A DNA stretch of 21,394 nt from Firmicutes bacterium UBA1422 (GTDB lineage: Bacteria; Bacillota; Clostridia; Peptostreptococcales; Anaerovoracaceae), in assembly GCA_002304835.1 (NCBI GenBank), contig DBPK01000009.1, forward strand, positions 1 to 21,394. The letters are read 5' to 3'. Below the pieces are notes generated by a model. That model did not search any database. It was not told the DNA's origin and saw nothing but the letters and a program-made list of their open reading frames with translations. This document shows, piece after piece, positions 7,457 through 13,979 of the stretch. Numbering within the stretch: position 1 is the stretch's first letter; every line of letters starts with the position of its first letter. The position numbers were made by a program, and so were the translations under genes.

Positions 7457-8527
7457 TCATCTCTCATCCAAGCCTGCCTCAAAGAAATCCTGCAGATCGC
7501 CGGAAGGCAGACGCATTAGGGCACATTCACCGATTTCAAGGGGTATGGCCAGAGTGATTTCATTTCCCAGGCGTTTTTTGTCTTTGAGAGCTGCTTCTGC
7601 CAGCTCTGCTGCCTTATAGGAACAGGAAGCAGTAAGTCCGTATTTGTTCAGTACTTCAACAAGAGGTGAACAGCAGTCTTGTCTTGACCATCCCTTTTTA
7701 TATGAGGCTCTTGCTGCGATAACCATGCCCTGAGCCACCGCATGTCCGTGGGATTCCTTGAATGCGCTCAGCTTTTCTATGGCATGTCCGGCAGTGTGAC
7801 CTAAATTCAGAAGCTGGCGCTTCCCCTTATCGTATTGGTCGTTTTCAACAAAGAATTGTTTTACTTTTACGGAATCTGTTACACAGCGTTCCACAAATTT
7901 TGTCTCATCGTTCATGTCACTTAGATTTATGAAACCGAAAAGGGGAGCATCTGCAATAAGTGCACATTTTATTGATTCCGCAAGACCGTCAAGAAAAGAT
8001 GCAGCCGGAAGAGTCTTTACTGTGACGGGGTCATAAACCACCAGGGAAGGCTGCCAAAAAGATCCCGCCAGGTTTTTTCCTGCGGAAAGGTTTACGCCGG
8101 TCTTTCCTCCTACTGAGGAGTCTGCAGCAGCCAGAAAAGAGGTGGGCACATTGATGTATTTTATGCCCCTCAAAAAAACTGAAGCAGCAAATCCTGTAAG
8201 ATCTCCTATAACACCTCCTCCCAGAGCCAGAAGGGCATCTGATCTTGTAAAATTCTCATCTGCCAGATATTCAAGTATTTTTTGCACAGAACCAAGATTT
8301 TTTGTAGTTTCTCCCGCCGGAAAAACTATTTTATAAACATCGAAACCCGCATTTTCGAGAGAAGATGCCACCGAAGCCGTATATAGGCTGTGAACGTTAT
8401 CATCGGATATGATGCAGATCCTGCAGGGGTCCATTATAGCAGAGGCAAAAGAGCCGACTTTTCCTAAAGAGCCTTCTTCCATTATTACCTGGTAGGGGTT
8501 TTCGGTTTTTATTATTATACTGCTCAT
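7457..8527 (-). CDS. aroB: 3-Dehydroquinate synthase
   Basis: 356 residues, the usual length for AroB. It turns DAHP into 3-dehydroquinate with NAD+ and a divalent metal. Motifs: PAGETTK (about 92-98), LALGGGVIGDLTGFAAS (NAD-binding), VPTSFLAAADSSVGGKTGVN (substrate loop), LNLGHTAGHAIE (metal-binding His) and ESHGHAVAQGM. The ATG at 8527 is preceded by AGGGAG with a somewhat long spacer of about 10 nt; that site overlaps the tyrA stop. Spacings are 14 nt from tyrA and 27 nt to aroA, so it is co-transcribed. Confidence 0.96.
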   Translation of the reverse strand: MSSIIIKTENPYQVIMEEGSLGKVGSFASAIMDPCRICIISDDNVHSLYTASVASSLENAGFDVYKIVFPAGETTKNLGSVQKILEYLADENFTRSDALLALGGGVIGDLTGFAASVFLRGIKYINVPTSFLAAADSSVGGKTGVNLSAGKNLAGSFWQPSLVVYDPVTVKTLPAASFLDGLAESIKCALIADAPLFGFINLSDMNDETKFVERCVTDSVKVKQFFVENDQYDKGKRQLLNLGHTAGHAIEKLSAFKESHGHAVAQGMVIAARASYKKGWSRQDCCSPLVEVLNKYGLTASCSYKAAELAEAALKDKKRLGNEITLAIPLEIGECALMRLPSGDLQDFFEAGLDER

Positions 8528-8541
8528 TTCAAAAATACTCC

Positions 8542-9381
8542 CTAGAAAAATTCTTTATCTATTTTTTCTTTTTTCTCACGACCGTCCTTTAGAAGAGCGG
8601 CAAGCTTATCTCTGTCTTTTGAGTCTATGGCATTTTTGTATTCACCAAGATGGTCTATGAGCTCCTGTATTTCGCAGGAAAGATACGCAGGGTTTTCCAA
8701 GAAAAGCTCTGTCCACATTTTTTCGTTGAGCTTGGCTACGCGGGTCATGTCATAGTAACTGCCTGCAGAAAATCCGGCATGGTGGCTGGCAGTGCTGCTC
8801 TTTATGTATGCGTTTGAAGTAACGTGGGCCAGCTGTGAAGTAAAGGCTATCATTCGATCGTGTTCATCGGCAGTTGAAATCTGTATATTCGAAAAGCCGA
8901 TCGAAGTGCAGAGGCTTTTTATTTTTTCCAGATCCTTTATATCGATGCCCGCCGGAGGGACCAGCACCATTGAGGCCTTATCAAACAATGCTTTTTTTGA
9001 ATACTCAAAACCGGAGTGTTCAAGGCCTGCCATTGGATGACCTCCAATGAAAATAAAGCCGTGCTTTTGCGCCAGGGGTTCCAGAATACTGCAAACGGGG
9101 TTTTTTACTCCGCAGCAGTCTATTACAAGGGAGCCTTTTTTGAATTTCTCAGCGTTGGATCTGACATAGTCAACAGTGTCTGAAGGATAAAGGGCAACAA
9201 TAACTATATCGCATTCACAAAGCATTTCTTCTTTTAGCTCGTCTTCTATGGCGCCTACAAGTTTTGCTTTGCTCAATACGGAGCTGTCGATATCATATCC
9301 ATATACGGAATAATCGGTATTCTGATTAAGTGCTTTTGCCAAAGAACCGCCTATAAGGCCAAGGCCGATAACGCCTATCAT
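8542..9381 (-). CDS. tyrA: Prephenate dehydrogenase
   Basis: 279 residues: an N-terminal Rossmann domain (GLGLIGGSLAKAL, residues 6-18) with a YDID turn, DCCGVK near 88-93, and the prephenate-binding block GGHPMAGLEHSGFEYS, followed by an all-helical dimerisation domain. It oxidatively decarboxylates prephenate to 4-hydroxyphenylpyruvate on the Tyr branch. The length leaves no room for a chorismate mutase or ACT domain, so chorismate mutase must come from another gene, probably the one at 4755-5042. The start overlaps the aroF stop as ATGA, with AAGGAGG inside the aroF 3' end. A preference for NAD+ over NADP+ cannot be decided here. Confidence 0.94.
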   Translation of the reverse strand: MIGVIGLGLIGGSLAKALNQNTDYSVYGYDIDSSVLSKAKLVGAIEDELKEEMLCECDIVIVALYPSDTVDYVRSNAEKFKKGSLVIDCCGVKNPVCSILEPLAQKHGFIFIGGHPMAGLEHSGFEYSKKALFDKASMVLVPPAGIDIKDLEKIKSLCTSIGFSNIQISTADEHDRMIAFTSQLAHVTSNAYIKSSTASHHAGFSAGSYYDMTRVAKLNEKMWTELFLENPAYLSCEIQELIDHLGEYKNAIDSKDRDKLAALLKDGREKKEKIDKEFF

Positions 9382-10409
9382 GGTTTTCCTCCTTTATACG
9401 CCAGAGGCTGTATGCTTTTTACGGATTTTACGAGATCACGGAAAGTGGCCGGAGTTATGGATTGGGCTCCGTCACAAAGGGCATGTTCCGGGTCATTATG
9501 TACTTCGATCATAAGACCGTCAGCTCCTGCTGCAGTGGCTGCCATGGACATGGGCAAAACAAGGGCGGCCGATCCTGTGGCATGACTGGGATCTACAATA
9601 ACAGGAAGATGAGTTTTTTCTTTTAGAAGAGGTATAGCGGAAAGATCCAGCGTGTTTCTTGTGGCGGTCTCAAAAGTCCTTATTCCTCTTTCGCACAGTA
9701 TAACATTTCTGTTACCGCCTGCCATTACATATTCGGCACTCATGAGCAATTCTCTTAATGTGCTTGAAAGTCCCCGTTTAAGCAAAACAGGTTTGCCTAT
9801 GTGTCCCAGTTCTTTCAACAGTTCAAAATTCTGCATGTTCCTGGCACCCACCTGTATAACATCCACATTTTCAAAAAAGGGCAGATGGGAAATATCCATT
9901 ACTTCTGTAACAACCGGAAGTCCGGATCTCTTTTTTGCTTCCAGCAGAAGATTTATACCCTGTTCCCTCATGCCCTGAAAAGCATAGGGCGAAGTACGGG
10001 GCTTGAAGGCTCCGCCTCTGCAGAGTCCTGCTCCGGCTTCTTTCACTTCCATGGCGATGGTGCAGACCTGATCTTCGGATTCAACTGAACAGGGGCCTGC
10101 TATGATCTGAAAGTTTCCGCCTCCTATCTTGACAGAGCCACCATCGGGCAGGGGAACTTCAACGACTGTATCGAAGGGATGGAATTTTCGATTGGCGTTT
10201 TTGTAGGGCTCTGTTATGCGTTTTACATTTTCGACGATATCCAGAGCATTTATCAGATCTGTATCCACAACAGAAGTGTCACCGATAAGACCCATTATCG
10301 TTGTACTGGTACCCTGGCTGTAATGTATGTCAAGACCCATGGTTTTCAGCCAGTCAGTAAGATTTTCCAATTGTTTTTTATCCGGATTTTCTTTCAAAAT
10401 AATTATCAT
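9378..10409 (-). CDS. aroF: DAHP synthase, type I-beta with N-terminal ferredoxin-like domain
   Basis: 343 residues. It condenses PEP and erythrose-4-phosphate, the committed step of the shikimate pathway. Residues 1 to about 70 (MIIILKENPDKKQ to IGDTS) match the ferredoxin-like regulatory domain of Thermotoga-type enzymes, which in that family binds Tyr/Phe. The barrel follows, with GPCSVESEDQ (105-114), FKPRTSPYAFQG, GARNMQNF and VDPSHATGS. The ATG at 10409 follows AGGAG by 6 nt. A longer open frame to 10472 exists, but it would run through the attenuator terminator and has no ribosome binding site. It is the first structural gene of the operon, placed 20 nt after the attenuator's T-run, so its transcription is probably gated by that attenuator. 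Confidence 0.95.
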   Translation of the reverse strand: MIIILKENPDKKQLENLTDWLKTMGLDIHYSQGTSTTIMGLIGDTSVVDTDLINALDIVENVKRITEPYKNANRKFHPFDTVVEVPLPDGGSVKIGGGNFQIIAGPCSVESEDQVCTIAMEVKEAGAGLCRGGAFKPRTSPYAFQGMREQGINLLLEAKKRSGLPVVTEVMDISHLPFFENVDVIQVGARNMQNFELLKELGHIGKPVLLKRGLSSTLRELLMSAEYVMAGGNRNVILCERGIRTFETATRNTLDLSAIPLLKEKTHLPVIVDPSHATGSAALVLPMSMAATAAGADGLMIEVHNDPEHALCDGAQSITPATFRDLVKSVKSIQPLAYKGGKP

Positions 10410-10429
10410 CTCATTCTCCTGTCTGTTAT

Positions 10430-10460
10430 AAAAAATCCCCAGGCCGGTTTTGCCTGAGGA
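10430..10460 (-). terminator. Attenuator terminator in the aroF leader
   Basis: On the minus strand TCCTCAGGC (10460-10452) pairs with GCCTGGGGA (10444-10436), a 9-bp stem with one G-U pair and a 7-nt loop, followed directly by six T (10435-10430). It sits after the leader peptide stop and before the aroF ribosome binding site, where read-through must be decided for the whole aro operon. Confidence 0.88.
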
Positions 10461-10528
10461 GAAGAGTTTCATAGTATCAGCTTTTTTATCAAGTCGTGAA
10501 CTTCTTATCTCATAACAGCAAAACCAGC
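10443..10528 (-). promoter_or_regulatory. Antiterminator and pause-hairpin segments of the aro leader RNA
   Basis: Segment GCTGGTTTTGCT (10528-10517, leader codons 21-24) is complementary over 12 bp (two G-U pairs) to GGCAAAACCGGC (10454-10443). The latter takes in the inner left arm, the loop and the first right-arm bases of the terminator, so the two structures exclude each other. A second set can occupy the proximal segment in a ribosome-free leader: GTAACAG (10567-10561) with CTGTTAT (10518-10512), plus a 7-bp hairpin CTTTACC/GGTAAAG (10544-10538 with 10534-10528) formed by the aromatic codons. This matches the 1:2, 2:3, 3:4 logic of classical amino acid attenuators. Pairings were found by eye; energies were not computed. 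Confidence 0.82.
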
Positions 10529-10588
10529 TTTACCATAGGTAAAGTAATAAAAGTAAAATTCTGTTACGGATGCTGATATTCTCAACAT
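10505..10588 (-). CDS. Phe/Tyr-rich leader peptide of the aro operon
   Basis: 27 codons, ATG at 10588 and TAA at 10507-10505, with AAAGGAA 5 nt upstream. Residues 10-18 read EFYFYYFTY, so seven of the eight codons 11-18 are Phe or Tyr; residue 23 is also Phe (4 Phe and 4 Tyr in total). The remaining sequence (MLRISASVT at the N-terminus, GKAGFAVMR at the C-terminus) matches no protein family I know. Its likely job is to be translated, not to act as a protein. Scarce Phe-tRNA or Tyr-tRNA would stall the ribosome before codons 21-24, leaving these free to form the antiterminator; smooth translation covers them and lets the terminator form. The aromatic run, position and RNA pairings support one another. 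Direct proof of translation is lacking. Confidence 0.87.
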   Translation of the reverse strand: MLRISASVTEFYFYYFTYGKAGFAVMR

Positions 10589-10619
10589 ATTAGTTCCTTT
10601 CTCGCTTTATTGCATAGTT

Positions 10620-10648
10620 ATTGTATCATGGAAAAGCTATGTAGTAAA
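10620..10648 (-). promoter_or_regulatory. Promoter of the aro operon
   Basis: -35 TTTACT (10648-10643), a 17-bp spacer and -10 TACAAT (10625-10620) with an extended TGA just upstream. The expected start near 10613 gives about 25 nt of leader before the leader peptide ATG. Confidence 0.7.
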
Positions 10649-10667
10649 GAAAAAAAACGAAAGCACA

Positions 10668-11528
10668 TCATTTGATCTCTTTCATTAGGTAATTTATAAA
10701 CTCATTATTGGCTGCAGAAAGAGCCCGGCGGCTTTTGCAGGCAATACCGATGGTCCTTATAACGGGAGGATCCGTCTCTCTTATTTCTATATTGTATGAA
10801 GTGCGGTTCAAAACAAGTTCAGAAAGTACAGAGACGCCAAGGCCGCTTTCGACCATGGACATTATGGTGTAATCATCATGGACGCGGAAGCGTATATGGG
10901 GGAAGACCCCAAGTTCATCAAAGGCCTGAAAAGGTTCGCTGAAGCTGCCTTCTTCAAGGTGTATGTAGGACTCCTTCGCCAGCTCTGAAAGAGGAATCGT
11001 TTTCCTTTTTGAAAGATGGTGCCCGGGGGGCAAAACCGCCATCATCCTGTCCTTCTTCAGTACGGTGATTTCCAGATCCGGAAAAGCTTTTGGTGGAAGC
11101 AGTCCGAAATCCACTCGACCGGTTTTTATCCAATTCTCTGTGGCGTCATAGTCGCCCTGAAGAAGTTCAAATTTTATTTCCGGATATTTACTGCCGAAAT
11201 TTTTCATCAGCGGAGGCAGGACGTGGCAGGACATACTGGAATATGTGCCAATGCGAACAGTACCGTCCTTGAGACCGTGCAGATCGTTTGCTTTTTCTGC
11301 CAGCTGCCGATGGGAATTACTTATGTTTCTTATATAAGGAAGAAGGTCTTTTCCTTCCGAGGTGAGAGTGACTCCCTTTCGATCTCTTAATAAAAGAGAA
11401 GAAAAAAGCTCTTTTTCCAGAGATAGGACGATCTGGCTCACTGCCGACTGGGTATAGCCCAGATCCTGAGCAGCCTTTGTGAAACTCCCCGCTTCGGCTA
11501 CCTTTAGAAAGACAGAATATTTATCCAT
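10668..11528 (-). CDS. LysR-family transcriptional regulator
   Basis: 286 residues from the ATG at 11528, which follows GGGGAG by about 6 nt; an upstream start at 11549 has no ribosome binding site. Residues 1-60 form the winged helix-turn-helix (FLKVAEAGSFTKAAQDLGYTQSAVSQ). The rest is a periplasmic-binding-protein-like effector domain (DGTVRIGTYSSMS, GRVDFGLLP, VESGLGVSVLSEL). It is divergent from azlCD, so control of that exporter is the obvious hypothesis. It also lies directly upstream of the aro operon on the same strand with no clear terminator between, only a T-run near 10648-10656. The effector is unknown; an amino acid is plausible. Confidence 0.92.
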   Translation of the reverse strand: MDKYSVFLKVAEAGSFTKAAQDLGYTQSAVSQIVLSLEKELFSSLLLRDRKGVTLTSEGKDLLPYIRNISNSHRQLAEKANDLHGLKDGTVRIGTYSSMSCHVLPPLMKNFGSKYPEIKFELLQGDYDATENWIKTGRVDFGLLPPKAFPDLEITVLKKDRMMAVLPPGHHLSKRKTIPLSELAKESYIHLEEGSFSEPFQAFDELGVFPHIRFRVHDDYTIMSMVESGLGVSVLSELVLNRTSYNIEIRETDPPVIRTIGIACKSRRALSAANNEFINYLMKEIK

Positions 11529-11584
11529 TATTTCTCCCCGCAAACCCATTAGAAAAACTTATATAAAGCATTAAATATATTTGT

Positions 11585-11613
11585 TTTACTTATCCATGCT
11601 TCCATGATATCTT
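11585..11613 (+). promoter_or_regulatory. Putative azlCD promoter
   Basis: TTTACT (11585-11590), a 17-bp spacer and TATCTT (11608-11613) preceded by TGA. The spacer ends in TTCCATGATA (through 11609), a 10-mer also present at the same place in the aro operon promoter. The region TATCCATGCTTCCATGATA is an imperfect dyad that could be a LysR site. The -10 is weak, as expected for an activated promoter. Confidence 0.5.
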
Positions 11614-11654
11614 GAATAATATAAAAAAGCAAGGAAAAGTGAAAGGGAAAAGAA

Positions 11655-12341
11655 ATGGGAGTAAAAAAGAAAGCTTTCAAAGCGGCCTTCCCAAATACGA
11701 TCTCAATAATGGCAGGAAGCACTTCTCTTGGAGTGGTATACGGTATGCTTATGGAAACGGCGGGAGTATCAGCCCCATGGGCAATAGTGATGAGCGCCGT
11801 TGCTTTCTGCGGCAGTATGCAGTTCGCAACAGTACCCATTCTTGCGGCTTCATTGTTTGAACCTTTGCAGGTGCTTGTTCTTTCTCTTATGATCAATGCC
11901 AGACACCTTTTTTACGGTATTTCCATGCTGGAAAAATATAAGGATATGGGGAAACTTAAAGGGTTTATGGTATGTACATTGTGTGACGAAAGTTTTTCCA
12001 CTGAAAGTCACTGCCCTGTGCCCGAAAAAGTGGATCGAAAATGGTTCTATTTTTTCATGTCTCTTATGATATATTTTTACTGGGTCGCAGGAACTGCCAT
12101 AGGCAGCATGGCCGGAATGCTTATAACATTCGACACCACAGGACTGGATTTTGCCATGACAGCTCTTTTCATAGTTCTTTTTACAGAATACTGGAAGAAA
12201 AAAGAAAACAGGTCTGCGGCGGCAATGGGTGTTCTTGCTTCATTGACAGCGCTGCTGGTTTTTGATGGTGTAACTTTTATGATACCCGCCATGCTTTTGA
12301 TGCTGATGGCTGTATTTGTGAGGAAAAAGATATGGATCTGA
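11655..12341 (+). CDS. azlC: Branched-chain amino acid exporter, large subunit AzlC
   Basis: 228 residues, hydrophobic, with about seven membrane segments and the AzlC family pattern: FPNTISIMAGSTSLGVVYGM at the N-terminus, FCGSMQFATVPIL, NARHLFYGISM and DESFS. With AzlD it forms an exporter for branched-chain amino acids or their analogues (the family is known from B. subtilis azaleucine resistance and E. coli YgaZH). AAAGGG lies about 7 nt before the ATG. It overlaps azlD by 10 nt. An exporter near leucine and aromatic operons suggests amino acid homeostasis, but the substrate cannot be read from sequence. Confidence 0.92.
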   Translation: MGVKKKAFKAAFPNTISIMAGSTSLGVVYGMLMETAGVSAPWAIVMSAVAFCGSMQFATVPILAASLFEPLQVLVLSLMINARHLFYGISMLEKYKDMGKLKGFMVCTLCDESFSTESHCPVPEKVDRKWFYFFMSLMIYFYWVAGTAIGSMAGMLITFDTTGLDFAMTALFIVLFTEYWKKKENRSAAAMGVLASLTALLVFDGVTFMIPAMLLMLMAVFVRKKIWI

Positions 12342-12667
12342 CAACAGCGGAAATATTATTGACGGTGGCAGCAGTCACCATAGGTGTTCAGCTTATGCGG
12401 TGGGTGCCCTTTGCAATTTTCCCGGAAGGAAGAGAAGTTCCCGCAGCCATGACTTTGCTCAGTAAAGTCCTGCCGGCTGCCATGATGGGTATGCTGGTAG
12501 TATACTGCTTCAGGACTATTACTCCCTGGGAATATCCCTTCGGTATACCCGAGATCATCTCTGCTGCAGTAGTTCTTGCTCTTCATTACAGGATAGGGAA
12601 CTGCATCCTTAGCATAGTAGCAGGGACCATTTGTTATATGATAATGCAGCAGTATATTTTCGTATAA
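12332..12667 (+). CDS. azlD: Branched-chain amino acid exporter, small subunit AzlD
   Basis: 111 residues with about four membrane helices, the usual AzlD size. Typical features are an early RWVPFAIF segment and VLPAAMMGMLVVYCF. The ATG lies inside the azlC 3' end (10-nt overlap) with AGGAAAA upstream, so translation is coupled. It acts in the membrane together with AzlC. No terminator is evident between its stop and the promoter at 12684. Confidence 0.9.
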   Translation: MDLTTAEILLTVAAVTIGVQLMRWVPFAIFPEGREVPAAMTLLSKVLPAAMMGMLVVYCFRTITPWEYPFGIPEIISAAVVLALHYRIGNCILSIVAGTICYMIMQQYIFV

Positions 12668-12683
12668 AAATTGTAAAATATAC

Positions 12684-12711
12684 TTGACATTTCAAAAAAG
12701 CACACTATACT
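12684..12711 (+). promoter_or_regulatory. Promoter of the XRE regulator / membrane protein pair
   Basis: Consensus -35 TTGACA (12684-12689), a 16-bp spacer and -10 TATACT (12706-12711). The predicted start is near 12718, inside the palindromes listed next. Confidence 0.8.
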
Positions 12712-12736
12712 ATAAAGTAAAGTGTGCTTTACTTTA
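12697..12736. promoter_or_regulatory. Nested inverted repeats, probable repressor operator
   Basis: Two overlapping perfect dyads. AAAGCACACT (12697-12706) pairs with AGTGTGCTTT (12721-12730) across the -10, and TAAAGTAAAG (12713-12722) pairs with CTTTACTTTA (12727-12736) around a 4-nt centre at the transcription start. They share bases and cannot both form as RNA hairpins. The placement over the promoter suggests autorepression by the XRE protein encoded next. Confidence 0.75.
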
Positions 12737-12762
12737 ATTTCGAACGAACGGGAGGTGCTTTT

Positions 12763-12996
12763 TTGGAAAATAATATTGCAAAACTCCGAAAGGAAAGAAA
12801 GATCACCCAGGAAGAACTGGCAGCGGCAGTTTCGGTTACCAGGCAGACTATTATTTCCATAGAGAGCGGAAGATATACCGCATCTCTGCCCTTGGCTTTT
12901 AAAATAGCGGAGTTTTTCGAAAAAAGCATAGAGGACATATTTTTTCCCGGAAAAGCCAATAACGGAAAAACAAAAAACAGGGAGGACATAAAATGA
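12763..12996 (+). CDS. Small XRE-family transcriptional regulator
   Basis: 77 residues, essentially one Cro/C1-type helix-turn-helix: NIAKLRKERKITQEELAAAV, then SVTRQTIISIESGRY. The TTG at 12763 is preferred because GGAGGTG lies 7 nt upstream; the in-frame GTG at 12724 falls inside the palindrome and has no site. Proteins of this short type usually repress their own operon together with a membrane partner. The stop overlaps the next gene's start as ATGA. The signal it senses is unknown. Confidence 0.9.
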   Translation: MENNIAKLRKERKITQEELAAAVSVTRQTIISIESGRYTASLPLAFKIAEFFEKSIEDIFFPGKANNGKTKNREDIK

Positions 12997-13394
12997 AGAT
13001 CATCAAAAAAAATCTTATATATTGCGGAATAATATGCGCATTGGGGATCGGGATATCAGTGGCCGGGGTTTACAGGGAAGATGATTTACTGAAAAGCGTC
13101 GGCATCGCCCTTACAATAGTAAGCCTTCTAAAAATCGCACAGCTTTTTATACTTACCAGAAACGATGAGAGGCGAAGAAAATATGAACTTTCCATGACAG
13201 AAGAGAGGATAAAGTATATAGCATCCAAAAGCAGCAGCTTTGTTTTTTATATAACAGTGTTTTGTGAAGTTATTGCCGCATTGATACTTTTGATATTTGG
13301 CCATGCCTTTGCCGCCGGCATTGTTTGTTATGTGGCAGGGGCGCAGGTGGTTTTATATCTTGTGCTTTACATTATTTTCAGCCGGAAATATTAA
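12993..13394 (+). CDS. Four-helix membrane protein, DUF2178-like
   Basis: 133 residues with about four membrane helices (residues about 7-25, 34-52, 80-102 and 106-129) and a charged cytoplasmic loop RNDERRRKYELSMTEER between helices 2 and 3. The DER-type motif after the second helix recalls small integral membrane proteins (DUF2178-like) often encoded beside short XRE regulators; the family name is a tentative match. GGAGG precedes the ATG by about 7 nt and the start overlaps the regulator stop by 4 nt. Function unknown; it may modulate the regulator or respond to envelope stress. Confidence 0.8.
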   Translation: MKIIKKNLIYCGIICALGIGISVAGVYREDDLLKSVGIALTIVSLLKIAQLFILTRNDERRRKYELSMTEERIKYIASKSSSFVFYITVFCEVIAALILLIFGHAFAAGIVCYVAGAQVVLYLVLYIIFSRKY

Positions 13395-13417
13395 GAACAG
13401 AAAAAAAGTTCTTATTT
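13392..13417. terminator. Weak A/T-rich hairpin between convergent genes
   Basis: TAAGAAC (13392-13398) pairs with GTTCTTA (13408-13414) around an A-rich 9-nt loop, with a short T-rich tail on the plus strand. It sits exactly in the 24-nt gap between the membrane protein gene and mntP. Weak stem; modest support as a terminator. Confidence 0.4.
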
Positions 13418-13418
13418 A

Positions 13419-13973
13419 TCAGCAAAGAAAGCTTTGAACAAGTATTTTTGTTCCTATGGCTATCAGGGCGATGCCTCCAAAAAGCTCTGCCCCTGAGCGG
13501 AAACGGCATCCGAAAATACGGCCGATCTTAACTCCCAAAAATGAAAGAACGAAGGTGACGGCGGCGATGGTCAAAGAGGCCTGCAGGATATCCACTTTTA
13601 AAAACCCAAAAGAAACGCCGGCTGCCAGAGCATCTATGCTGGTGGCCACGGCAAGGGGAAACATAATTGCAGATTTGAAAGACGGATCCGAAGGACCGTC
13701 TTTTTTTCTTGACTCTGCGATCATTTTGATGCCGATAAAAGAAAGAAGAATAAATGCGATCCAGTGATCGAAACTGTCAACCAGATTACTGAAGGCGGAA
13801 CCGGCAAAATATCCTGCCACCGGCATCAGTCCCTGGAATATGCCGAACCAGAGACCTGCAACTATGGCATATCCCGTGGTTTTTTCTTTTAATGTAACAC
13901 CTTTGCAGACAGAAACCGCAAAAGCATCCATTGCAAGGCCGGTGGCTGTCAGAAACAATTCAAATAAACTCAT
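13419..13973 (-). CDS. mntP: Manganese efflux pump MntP
   Basis: 184 residues, about six membrane helices in two related halves. Each half carries the acidic motif of the family: GLAMDAFAVS (Asp16) and ATSIDALAAGVSF (Asp114). MntP exports Mn2+ across the cytoplasmic membrane. The start is supported by homology: MDAF begins after 14 residues, as in E. coli MntP. There is no ribosome binding site; the -10 box ends 6 nt before the ATG, so the mRNA probably begins at the start codon itself. The hydrophilic linker ESRKKDGPSDPSF is encoded by a hairpin that acts as a terminator on the other strand. No Mn2+ riboswitch precedes it. Confidence 0.93.
   Translation of the reverse strand: MSLFELFLTATGLAMDAFAVSVCKGVTLKEKTTGYAIVAGLWFGIFQGLMPVAGYFAGSAFSNLVDSFDHWIAFILLSFIGIKMIAESRKKDGPSDPSFKSAIMFPLAVATSIDALAAGVSFGFLKVDILQASLTIAAVTFVLSFLGVKIGRIFGCRFRSGAELFGGIALIAIGTKILVQSFLC
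13678..13707 (+). terminator. Rightward terminator embedded in mntP
   Basis: AAAGACGG (13678-13685), a bulged A, TCC, loop GAA, GGA, then CCGTCTTT (13696-13703): 11 bp in all, followed by a T-run to 13707. Only the plus strand has the T-run. It lies about 285 nt after the stop of the convergent membrane protein gene and would end its transcript within the antisense of mntP. Confidence 0.72.
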
Positions 13974-13979
13974 GAAAAA

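Noticed and set aside
9378..10472. Longer aroF start at 10472 (ATG inside the leader)
   Set aside because: Its extra codons run through the attenuator terminator stem and T-run, there is no ribosome binding site, and the homologous ferredoxin-like domain begins at the ATG at 10409.
10410..10613. T-box riboswitch in front of aroF
   Set aside because: No AGGGTGGNACCGCGG-like motif is present on the minus strand; the leader peptide and its pairings explain the region better.
11549..11896. 115-codon minus-strand open frame over azlC
   Set aside because: It overlaps azlC and the regulatory region between azlC and lysR; AzlC is well supported on the other strand.
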